A stretch of DNA of 64,000 nt from the NCBI GenBank assembly GCA_012295275.1, contig CM022678.1:19322640-19386639 (forward strand). Direction: 5' to 3'. Of this stretch, positions 29,886 to 41,577 are shown piece after piece (positions within the stretch are counted from its first letter, which is position 1; every line of letters starts with the position of its first letter). Source of the stretch: Chrysomallon squamiferum (lineage: Eukaryota; Mollusca; Gastropoda; Neomphalida; Peltospiridae). The translations under genes and the position numbers were made by a program. A model generated the notes under the pieces. The model did not search any database. It worked only from the letters and a program-made list of their open reading frames with translations, and had not been told where the DNA came from.

Positions 29886-30028
29886 TTTAAATATGTTATT
29901 ACGATAACAAATATGTTATTAAAAGAAAAAAAAAATCAAGTGTCCAGATATATGAGGCAAAATGTGTATTATTATTAATATTATTATTATTAGTTGAAAC
30001 CATATATTTGGAAACGAGAGAAATACAA

Positions 30029-30106
<78 letters not shown>

Positions 30107-30162
30107 AAGAAGAAGACGTTTTATTCGCCTTCAGCAAATTCCAATTATTTATATTTGTTCAG

Positions 30163-32206
30163 CAACACACGAGGACATTTCCTTCGAAGAGAGACTGGAA
30201 TCGTTTTCTCACTCTTTTCATCTTACAGATCTTATGTTTTTCTCAAAACGGCTTAGAGAAAAATTACTTGAAAAGTTTCAAGGAAAACCGAAAGAAGAGA
30301 AATCAGATGAGATTGAAGAATATGAAAATGGAAAGATAAATTACATTCGTACCAACAATTTTGTCTCCTTCCTGCTGTTTGTGCTAGGAGATCGAGACAA
30401 GGCAATCGAGATAAATTGAAAAGTCCGTCGTCGGGATCCTACTAACATTGTAGCTCGTGCAAATCGTGTGCGTTTTCTGTTAAAACAGGATAAGCGTTCT
30501 GCTGAATCAGAATTAATCGAACTGGAAATTAAATGTACAGAAAATTAAATGAGAAGTACACTGAAGAATACGAGTGGAAATTTGGTGAGGGTCTAACGCT
30601 TAGGCGATCTCTGTCTGCTCAAAGCTATACAATTCAGTCAGGTGTGGATGTCGTTGAACTCGCTATTAGATGCTGTAAACTGCTACAAGAAGTCGGCAGT
30701 AAGGGACCAGAACCACTGAATGCCATGGCGTATGCCGAGCTCGGGGAATTAGCGAAACGGCTTGAATTTAGATGGACGCCATTTGAAGACACTGAGTTCG
30801 TAACAGCGGTGCAACAACAAACTGAGCTGCTTTCGCGTGAGGAATATTTTAATAAAGCTCTTGATTTAGGCAAACACGTCCCCTTTGTGCTTGCTAGCTG
30901 CGGTAAGCATTTCCTAAACACAAAGCAACTGGATAAAGCTGAGAGTTTGTTAGAAGAGTCAATCAGGGTTCAGCCTACTGGAAATGCTCTTCATCCGCTG
31001 GGAAAGGTTCTGCTCAAAAAAGCGAAATCGGAAAATGACCAAGAAACATTTCAGCGTGCGATAGAAACTTTAAAAGAGGCTGCTGAAATCACACACGGCG
31101 AAAACTTTGATGCGGCACTTGACTTCCGCTTACATCACTAATAAATTCTTTGAAGATACTGAATCCGTCTTAAGAGATGTAATACAAGGAGCGGAAGCTG
31201 ATACATATCCATTCTATGAAATTTCTGCCTTTATGGAATTGTGTAAAATCCGATTTTAAAAAAGTAAAAATAGGGGTCTTTCTTCAGACGAAAAGGCTTT
31301 GCTAAGAAAGAAATGATAAACTACAAAATTCTTGCTATAGAAGCTTCTTCGCCTGAAGTGCTTTACAAATATCGCACTTATTTTAAAACTGTAACTGGTT
31401 TGGTGATGCAAACAAATGGTCTACCTGAAGTACCAATGCCGTGGCAAGTTGAAGGTATCTACTGGATGATTAGTGAATTAGCCCATTTTCTTCCGATTCA
31501 TGAGAAGACTGAAGACCAAGAACAAGGACTAGAGGACTGGGTTAGAATTACAGAAGAATATCTTAATAAAAACGAATACGAAAATGCCAGACTCTGTGTA
31601 AGTCTGATGATGGGCACCCAAGAAGCTGATAAGGTTGTTCCTTTAATCAGTCGAGTTTACCTGAAAACAGTACAGCATATCCTATGAACAGACGAGTCAC
31701 CCGGTAAAGCTTGGTCATGTTTCAGGAGGATTTTTAAGTTCTATTACAAAACGAACAAAGAAGATGAAATAAATGGCGCTGATGTCATGATTCTCCATGA
31801 CAAAGACGACTGGGAAACATCTCACATTTCAAACAAGATTCAGCAAGTTATAGAAGACTATACAGGTCTCAAAGTCACGAGAAATGATGAGCTTTCGTTT
31901 GAAGGAATGGATGATATCTCTTTTTACAAAGGACTGATGCCTCTTATTCGATGCATTGTTGTAGTTGTTAATTCGGATAAGCCAAACACACACTGGAAAC
32001 AGGTAATCGATTTGGCAATAGCAACTGCTACAAAAAATGAGAAGATGATGATTGTGTGCTTGAAATCAGGAGAGACTCATCGTGTCACTGAACTGAATGA
32101 TTTCAAAACAGGAAACACTCCACGAGACTATGCGGACGACAAAGCTGCAGTGGACTGGCTGCTGGAAACTTTTCCACTTCTTGTTAATGCTGACGTCAAT
32201 TTGTAA
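30163..32206 (+). pseudogene. TT4: TPR-TIR protein, decayed second exon
   Basis: Exon 2 begins after TTTGTTCAG at 30162 and reads A-T-H-E-D-I-S-F-E-E-R-L. Lesions: a 1-nt deletion makes TGA at about 30417-30419; roughly 100 bp encoding the helix that ends AEAELAYCY are deleted near 30528; about 5 nt are lost near 31125 with a stop at 31139-31141; more frame damage occurs at 31250-31310; TGA lies at 31685-31687. The last 139 residues from 31787 (MILHDKDDWETSH ...) are an undamaged TIR-like segment. Exon 1 is only a relic. This is a pseudogene with an unusually well-kept C-terminal domain. Its N-terminal linker (EEKSDEIEEYENGK) is closest to TT5, which suggests the two are sister copies. Confidence 0.85.
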
Positions 32207-33047
32207 ATGTGGTAATTTACTGATCGTAACAATAATTTGAATTGAACTGCATGGATTCTTCGACTTTCTTAATCAAAGTACTACTACTACTACTATTACT
32301 ACTACTACTACTACTACAAGAACAACAGCAAAAACAAGAATACTACTACTACTACTACTACTACTACTAATAATAATAATAATAATAATAAAAATAATGA
32401 TAATCACATGAAGATGATCGGCAACAAAAGCAATTATGCTAATAATTATATTTATATTAGGATTCCTTCTACAAAATGTTTGGACTGCAAATGTTTTCGA
32501 TTACTGTATTTTTTCAGTTTTAAGAATATAAATATATATATATATCTGAAACATATATAGCCTCAAAATTAAATCTACGTATACAGGTTGTAAAGACGGT
32601 CTACAGTTATTTTAATATATTTTTCAATAACGTTATGGTTGAAATGAAATTTGTGTAATCTAAAGTGTAATATAAGCATCATGGCTTATTTATAATATAA
32701 TATATTATAATTATTTATAATATAATTTAATATAATATAATTATATGTTTTTGTATCTCTGTCTGTCTATATCTATATACAAAGCAATTATGCCTGAATA
32801 AAATGCTGATTTAGAGAATCCTTTTCTGTTTTTATTGTTTTGTGTCTTATTGTGGATCCAGATCAGAGAATTGTATTAATGATAAAGTCTTTGTATGTGA
32901 ATAGTTTTCACAATTTTGTAATTTAGAGTTGGAAGTGTAAGCTGTTTTAATTCATCCTATTTTTAAATAAAGAGCTTTGTGTGAAGTTACTGTTATCAGG
33001 TAAAATGTCTAGACTAACCTTTTTACCTTTTCATCTTAGTGTTTATT

Positions 33048-33117
<70 letters not shown>

Positions 33118-33139
33118 CAACAACAACAACAACAATAAC

Positions 33140-33187
<48 letters not shown>

Positions 33188-33560
33188 TGTAATTATAAAG
33201 TTAAAACGGAGAAGAAATAGAAAACAACAACAATTAAATTGACACCAACAAAGACAAGAACGGTAACAAGAACAATAAAATGTAAGACAATTACTACCAG
33301 TATATGACTGACCTGAACAACTGGAAAAATAATAAAGTGAAAATGAATTAAATTTAAGTTTGAACGTTTCATTTTTTTCATAATTAAATTCGTTTCTATT
33401 TTGGTGTATAGAAACAACATGAACGACTGAAATACTACTACTGCTACTGCTATTTCTACTATCACTACTCTTCTTATTAACAGTACTGCAGCTGTAACTA
33501 TTTCTACTACTACTACTAATGGTAATAATGGTTATTAAGTAAACAAATGAATATCGTGAT
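32207..33560 (+). other. TT4 3' flank with poly(A) signal
   Basis: No gene. (ACT)n and (AAT)n arrays lie at 32277-32392, AATAAA at 32797-32802 in the conserved GAATAAAATGCTG context, and a very long AAT/AAC array at about 33046-33186. The segments between are collinear with the flanks of TT1, TT5 and TT6. Confidence 0.55.
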
Positions 33561-35497
33561 TTTTTAAATTTACTATCCAGTCCACTTTCGAATCCGGATG
33601 ATCTTACTTATTGATTTATTCATTATTTATTTATTTATTTATTTTGTTTGTTTTTCAGTATAAATACAGACTATATAAGATTTAGTTCTGGTTGTTATAA
33701 GAAGACAACATTAAAAATAGACGTTTTTTTAATTTTAATTTTTTCTATATATATATTTATTTTTTATTGTGATATTGTTGTTGTTTTTTTGTTTTGTTTT
33801 TCAAAAGACTAAAAGAAAAAAAGTAATAATAAGAAATAAATAAATAAATAAATAATAAAAAAGAAATAAAAAATTAGAAACTCCGTATGTCAGAAATATT
33901 TGCACATAATTATAATATAAAAATTAAAATATCTCACAGGTAAAAGATCATGCAGAAACTTTCTGTGTATTAGTCTGTCATAGAATAAGAGAACTTTCAT
34001 TTGTTAATCAATATAATGCATAGTGTGTTTGTTAGATGTTTGAATATACTTTCGTTTCACAGTACTCTTTAGAAACCTTGATCCATACATTTAACTTTAT
34101 TATCCTGGTCTTTCCTAAATAACGCAGTGAGTTTTTATTCACTTTAGATAATCCGATAACTAGTAACAAGGAATGATGATGATGATGATGATGATGATGA
34201 TAATCATCATTTGTTATCAGTACGATTCTTCTTTTTCTTCTTCGTCTTATTATTCTTCTATCATTATTGTTTTATTATTATTATTATTATTATTGTTATC
34301 ATTATTGTTTTGTTATTATTATTATTATTATTATTGTTATTATTATTATTATTATAACTGGTGTGATAAAGCTATATAAATATGATATTTATATGCTACT
34401 GTGATCAGGGACACAATTCCATTTTTGAATAGATCATGTTTTAAAATGAAATAAATATTACTGTCAAAATTCTGCTTTATTTTATTCCTTCATATTAAAT
34501 TTCTAGAAAAAAAAATCTCTAATAAGAAAATGGCATTTAGCCTTTTGAAACCAACTATCACGTACTTCAGAAATGATAACATAATTCGTGATGCAGTTTT
34601 CACCAGGGGAGCAGAAAAGAGGGATAGCTACCTCATGTAGCCTGAATAACATGCATACTGATTCAAAAATTGGTTAGTAGATTAAGAAAAGACGAGGAAG
34701 AAAAAAAATAAAACATTTTAATTTTTTTTTTTTGTAGTTACAATCGGTTTTCTTCACATCAAACAAGTCCTCACTTACACTAAGCATTTTATCTAATAAA
34801 CACTAAGACTCGCAGTATTTATTTATTTATTTATTTCGTTTTTCAGTTTAAATGCAGAACGTCTACACTTTTATTGCTAAAGAGCGAAATCACTCGGACT
34901 TATTTCTATATGTTTCCGCTGATCGGAATATTTACCGTATTTTTCTAATTCGACTAAACTTAGTCATGAGTATTTGTTTAATCACGTTCGTGAAAATTAA
35001 AGCTACTGTTCATATAAAATAAATAGATAATATAGCTTTCAGTTAAGTATTTGATGTCAGGTTTCTAAATGTGTCCATTAATCCTGCATTCAGTTACACA
35101 AACCAAACCAGTTCATTGAATTACGTTTTTTGTTTGGTTTTTTATTATTATTTTGCTAATTCTACGAAAATGACTAATTCCTGGTTTCAGTTTGTTTAAT
35201 GGCTAAACAGGTAAATTTCGTGGAAAATAATAATAGCATTAAAATATACCTCTGATTCACGAATTGTCTTTTGATAGATAACGGGCTATAATTAGAAGGA
35301 AGTAAAATGCACATACAGAAGCATCAAGTAAAACAAGACGTTGAATAGAAACTGAGCTTAGCTAAGAAAAGACAAGATCTCGTAAATCAACGGGAAAGAA
35401 GTTTTTCAGTCCAGTAAAATTTAGATGGTCTAAGTTTTACTTTTCTATTTGTCAGAACACTGGGAAGAAAAACAAAGGAAAAAATAACAACACATAT

Positions 35498-35545
<48 letters not shown>

Positions 35546-36277
35546 ATCCTTCATCAGTTTGATATTGCTTTCAAAATAAGAATATTGTTTTAAAAATATT
35601 ACCTTATTTGAAAACAATTCATACCAAGCTTTTACAATTTACCATCACTGAACAAGCTCATGAAAAGGAAACAAAAACAACACACTCTACACTTTTTATC
35701 AAAAACCTTTCTCTAAGCCATTCTTTACTAATAATAAGTAGAAATTACATAACAGTCTTTTATATACTATTCTTTATTAATAATAAAGTAATAATTGCAA
35801 AACCTTTCTATACCATAATTTAATAATAATAAAGTGATAACAAATTTCTTCCTCTGTAGACCATTCTTTATTAACAATAAAATATCTCATCTATGAAATC
35901 TCAATTAAGAAAAAAAAATAACAAACAAGTTCATACTAAACTTTCCATCAATATCAACACATTAACTTAAACTTCAGCTTAGGTTAAATAAAAGTAAAAC
36001 ACGTAAATCGACGGGAAAGGCTTTTGAAACCAGTAAAACTTTTATGGACAAATACAAATTATTATTATATAAAGCTCAGACAAAAATTTCCTCTTCTTTT
36101 TTGTTCTGTATTTATTGAAATTTTGAAGCTGGTGATTTTGTTTCTTATTCTCTGGTCCAAGCACTACACAGCTGTGATTCCTTAAATTTATACAAATACG
36201 GAAAGAAAACGTTATCACTTATTTATTTATTTATTTGTTATTATTTATTTATTTATTTTATTTTTATTATTAATATG

Positions 36278-36328
<51 letters not shown>

Positions 36329-36922
36329 TCCTGCAAACCGTTTCACACAGTAGACATGATATTTCTCGATGTGTTCGTTGATCCGAATATTTGGCATATT
36401 TCTCAATTTTTACAACAATTAGTCATGTGTGCTTTGTCTTTGATTAATCGCGTTCCCGAAAATTAATAGTTGAATTATGTAGAAAATAAATATATAAAGT
36501 AGCTTTAAATTTTGTATTGGATATCACATTTCTGAATGGTTTGATTTACCCAGTATCTAGTTGCACAAACCAAATAACTTCGCTGAACGAACGTAAACCT
36601 TATACTTCTAATTGCACTAAATACGTTCATTCATCCAGCATCTAGTTACACAAAACAGATAAGTTCGCTGAACGGACGCAAACCTTCTACTTCTATTACC
36701 ACGAACATTACTAATGCATTGTTTCAGTGTGTTTAATCACGTTTACTAAATAACTAAATTTAGTGGAAAATACTGTTAAAGCAAAGGATTAAAAAAAAAT
36801 ATCTTATTGACAAATTTTATTTAGTTTTATTTTCTACAGATTACAACCGTGCAATAGAAAAACATAACAATAACAACAACAATAACAACAACAACAATAA
36901 CAACAATAATAACAACAACAGC

Positions 36923-36987
<65 letters not shown>

Positions 36988-37140
36988 CAATACTACTAAT
37001 AATGTCCCTAAACAATTTGTCTGGCTTTCGAAATAATATTTTCTTTACTATTTAAATCTGCACAGAATAATGCAGTATTACAAAGCATTTTTACACAGCT
37101 TTTACGACGATCATATCGTCTTTCTAAACTATTCGTGGAA
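33561..37140. other. Long intergenic stretch between TT4 and TT5, part 1
   Basis: No gene. Holds T-rich and TTTA arrays (33600-33645, 36215-36260), GAT and ATT arrays (34173-34203, 34272-34352), AAT/ATT arrays (35494-35541, 36275-36328, 36867-36990), and copies of the general intergenic unit from about 34850 on. The part at about 34390-34700 matches nothing else I could place in the window. Confidence 0.45.
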
Positions 37141-37229
37141 TTTCAAACGAAAATAGAAAGAAGTCACTTATATAACACTGACAGTTAGTTTCGCAGTAAG
37201 GAACATCCAGAGAGAACGTGTAAGTTTGA
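37141..37229 (+). promoter_or_regulatory. L10: TATA plus leader-exon module, class A
   Basis: TTTCAAACGAAAATAGAAAG, TATATAA at 37169-37175, ACACTGACAGTTAGTTTCG, CAGT at 37194, AAGGAACATCC, GAGAGAACGT and donor GTAAGTTTG from 37220 (51 bp). It is one of the best-preserved class-A copies. Confidence 0.5.
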
Positions 37230-37812
37230 TTTAAAAAATATTATTCCGGTCATATACTTTATATTTAACTAAGAATTTATTCATTACTTATCCATTAAGT
37301 TATAACAATAATTCTCGAATAGTTAACTGATATAATAAGTTATAACTACAATTAAGTGCAATATACAAATACCCACGAAGCAAATAACAGAACAAATTAA
37401 CTAAAAATTCAGCTTAGTTCAAAACCGTAAGAAAATGTAAATCGATGATAAAATTTTGATAGCCTAATAAAAATTAGAATCTTTTAAAGGTAAAACAAAT
37501 ATTGGGTTGTCTTTCTTTTTCTCTTTTTCATTTTATTTTTTTTTAAATTCTTTTTTCATTTTTATGTAATTTAATTTAAAATTGTGAAGCAGGTCATTTT
37601 GTTTATTATTTTCTGGCCAAACACTCCAGTGTTGTGATTCCTCAAATTAAGATAAATAGAGAAAGAAAACTAAGTAGAGATGTGAGTTGTGTACAGGATA
37701 GTATTATTTCATCCTAACGACCCTGACAGCAACTATAGGAATCGAAGTATTTGATTTTATTTTATTTTTCGATATTCTTCTTCTTCTTCTTATTATTATT
37801 ACTATTATTAAT

Positions 37813-37843
<31 letters not shown>

Positions 37844-38284
37844 CTGCTGTTCTTGTTGTTGTTACTGAACTAAATGGAGCAAGAAGAGACCACTCATATT
37901 TTTCTATTTTTTCTTACCTACACTCAGTAGACATACTATTTCTAATCGTGTTCATTGATACGAATTTATGTATGTGGCTCATTTTTCTAATTCCACGAAA
38001 ATTAGTCACATGTGCTCTGACTTTGTGTAATCACGTTCGCTAAAATTAATAGTTAAATTACGTAGAAAATAAACGTATAAAGTTACATTTAAGATATTTA
38101 TTTGATATCACATTTCTAAATCGTCCATCCATCCAGTATCTAGTTGCACAGACCAAATCAGTTCACTGAACGAACGTCTACCTTATACTTCTCTTTCCAC
38201 GAAAACTACTAATGTATAGTTTCAGTTTGTTTAATCACTTTTGCTAAATAACTAAATTTAGTGGAAAATACTGCTGACGTAAAG

Positions 38285-38342
<58 letters not shown>

Positions 38343-38617
38343 TCCCATGATCAATTTGTCTGGCATTCCAAATAATATTGTCTTTAATATTTGAACCTAA
38401 ATGTAATATTACCTTATAAAATATTTTTCACATAGCTTTTACAAGACTCATGTCGTCTTTCTGAACCAATTCGTGGAATTCAGAAACGTGGAATGTAGAA
38501 AGAAGTCATAGAGAAAGAAATATTATGGACATATGAGTTTTGTACAGGATAGTATTATTAATCCGAACGAGCCTGACAGCAACTATAGGAATCGAAATAT
38601 TTTATTTTATTTTTCGA

Positions 38618-38654
<37 letters not shown>

Positions 38655-38708
38655 TAGTGGAAAATATTGTTCAAGTTAGAATTAAGAAATATCTTAAAAA
38701 AAAATTCC

Positions 38709-38748
<40 letters not shown>

Positions 38749-39182
38749 TTGCTTCAAACGGTTTCATGCAGTAGATATTATATTTGTCTTTGAGTTCGTT
38801 GATCTGAATATTTAGCATATGTCTCTAATTTCACGAAGATTAGTCCTGTGTACTTTGACTTTGTTTGATCACATTCACTGAAATTAATACTAAGTTAGGT
38901 AGAAAATAAATATAAACTTCGTTTTAAATTGTGTGTTTGATATCACACTTGTAAATATGATGATTCATCCAGTATCTAGTTACACAAGTCACATAAATTC
39001 GCTGAAAGAACGTACACCTTATACTTCTATTTCCACGAAAATTACTAATGCCTGGTTTCAGTTTGTTTAATCACGTTTACTAAATAACTTGGTTTAAAGT
39101 TATAATTAAAAAATACATCTTATTAATGAACTTTATTTAGTTTCATTTCTCTGGAGGTCAGAACACTGCGAAAGACAAACAG

Positions 39183-39264
<82 letters not shown>

Positions 39265-39953
39265 GAAAATAATAATAGCAATGGTAATAATAATGCCTCA
39301 TGAACAGTTTTTAAATCTGGTATTCCGATCATAGACTTTATCTTTAATTAATAGTTTACTCATTACTTGTCAATTAAATCATATGTATGATTTACGAATA
39401 ATTAACTGATATATAAATTATAACTACAAGGAAGTGTAATATACAAATACCGTTAAAGCAAGAAAAACTAAAATTAAGAAAGTTTAAGAACTCGTATCGA
39501 CGGAAATATTTTTTTTTGTTTGTTTTTTGTTTTTGGAACCTGATAGAAATATGGTGTTTACAAAAAAATAACACAAAGATTTCCTTGTTCATTTTTATTT
39601 ATTTATTTATTTTTTATTTATTATTTTCTATTATCTGTTTATTATTAATTCAATTATTGTTATTATTATTAAAATTAGTATTATTATTATTAAAATTAGT
39701 ATTATTATTATTATAATTAGTATTATTATTGTTTGCTGTAGAGGGTTTTCACGCAGTAGATGTGTTCGTTGATCGCAATAGTTATCACTCTTCACAAAAT
39801 AATATTTAAGTTAGCATTAAAGTATGTATCTGGTTAATAAATTGCATTTTGATCTGTAACACTGTTAGGAAGTATAATAAACAAACACATAAAAAGCGAA
39901 CAACACAAGACGTAAAATAAAATTCAACTTTGCTAAGAAAAGACAATATGTTA

Positions 39954-40026
<73 letters not shown>

Positions 40027-40057
40027 ATCAATACATATATATATATATAAAACAAGA

Positions 40058-40095
<38 letters not shown>

Positions 40096-40414
40096 GAAAT
40101 AAAATTAGGAAGGCCTTGAGATCAGACTGATCTCGATATTCACATAAATAATTTTTTTATAGATATTATGTAATTAAATTTTAATATTTAAAGCTACACA
40201 TATTCTGTCAAAAGAACTCAGTATTTTATTGTAATAGTAACTTAATAATAAAATGAACTAACAAAGTGTAAAGCACGCAGATATAATAAGGAGACTTGGT
40301 CATGTATGTGTTTAGATTGTTGTCATGCCGCAAGTTCATAATATTACCTTATTAGGTGACATCCCTTATATAGCTTTCTCATTGACTATATAGTTTTATT
40401 GTATCGATTTCTAG
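37230..40414. other. Long intergenic stretch between TT4 and TT5, part 2
   Basis: No gene. Intergenic units with triplet arrays at 37775-37865 (TTC/TTA/TTG), 38288-38342, 38618-38653, 38713-38750, 39182-39260 and 40060-40092, and (CT)n at 39959-40021. A class-A module near 38460 is cut off before its donor. From 40100 the sequence matches the class-B unit of 26961-29590. Confidence 0.45.
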
Positions 40415-40536
40415 AATTTCAATAAGGAAACTAGACACCTGATTACATATATATAAATCTGAAAAGGTAAAGCTATCACAGTTTTTGACTGTTCGTTTGA
40501 GAGTAAGGAAGAACCAGCGAGAACGTGTAAGTTTGA
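40415..40536 (+). promoter_or_regulatory. L11: TATA plus leader-exon module, class B
   Basis: AATAAGGAAACTAGACACCTG, TATATAAA at 40450-40457, CTATCACAGTTTTTGACTG, GAGAGTAAGGAAGAACC, GAGAACGT and donor GTAAGTTTG from 40527 (77 bp). It is the nearest upstream module to TT5 exon 1, about 760 bp away, and so the best candidate TT5 promoter. Confidence 0.5.
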
Positions 40537-40576
40537 TTTGTTATTACGATCAGGTACTGGATATTTAAGTAATATT

Positions 40577-40704
40577 TTATTCATTACTTGTGCATTAAAA
40601 TATAACATTCATTCATTACTTGTGCATTAAAATATAAAATTCATTCATTACTTGTGCATTAAAATATAAAAGTCATTCATTACTTGTGCATTAAAATATA
40701 AAAT
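40577..40704 (+). repeat. 32-bp minisatellite, about four copies
   Basis: TTCATTACTTGTGCATTAAA recurs with starts 32 bp apart (core TCATTACTTG at 40581, 40613, 40645 and 40677). In other intergenic units this segment occurs once after the leader donor, so it was amplified locally here. Confidence 0.85.
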
Positions 40705-41133
40705 ATGTAAATTATAACTACCACGAAATGGAATACACAAACAGACGAGAAGCAGATAACACAACACATTAAACCAAATTTCATCTTAGTTCAGAAATAA
40801 GAGGATCACATAAATCGATGCGAATGTTTACTGAAACCAGTAGGATTTTGATGCCCTAAATAAAATTAAGATTTACAGAAGACTGAGAGAAAAATCTTTT
40901 TATTATTAGTATTATTATTTTATTATTTTATTTTTATACATTTAAAATGTAGACGCAGGTGATTTCGTTGATTATTCCCTGAAGCAAACAAGAAACAGCT
41001 GTGCTCGTGTAAAAAGAAAAAAAAAGAAGAAAATTCCTGCTAAAACTGTTTAATAAATATTTCTTATACCTTACTCGCTATAGTTATTTAGTTTCATTTC
41101 TCTGAAGATCAGAACCCTGCGAAAGAAAAACAG

Positions 41134-41177
<44 letters not shown>

Positions 41178-41284
41178 CACAAAAAGAAGAGGAAGAAGAA
41201 CAGATTGATTTTGGTACGTTCCAGAGAAAAGTACAGTGGAGCAAAAACACAATATTAATAAAATATTTTGTGACTTTCTTTCAG
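40705..41284. other. Region upstream of TT5 exon 1
   Basis: No gene. AAT array at 41133-41177, then the conserved pre-exon segment ending TTTCTTTCAG at 41284, a predicted acceptor for the ATG-bearing exon. Confidence 0.5.
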
Positions 41285-41288
41285 GATA

Positions 41289-41513
41289 ATGGCTGCGAAA
41301 ACAGAGCAAAGCACAACGTCATTAGAGAAAGATTTTGGAAGGATCAAAATTGGTGAGAAATACCAGTTACAATGATAGTGAAATATTTGTATTATGTTGT
41401 ATGACACTTTAAGCTGACGCTGTTCTGCTTATCTTAATAAATACAAAATTCTCTCACAGATATCCAAACTGAAATCAACATAAAAAACACATACACACAG
41501 ATACATTTATATA

Positions 41514-41577
<64 letters not shown>

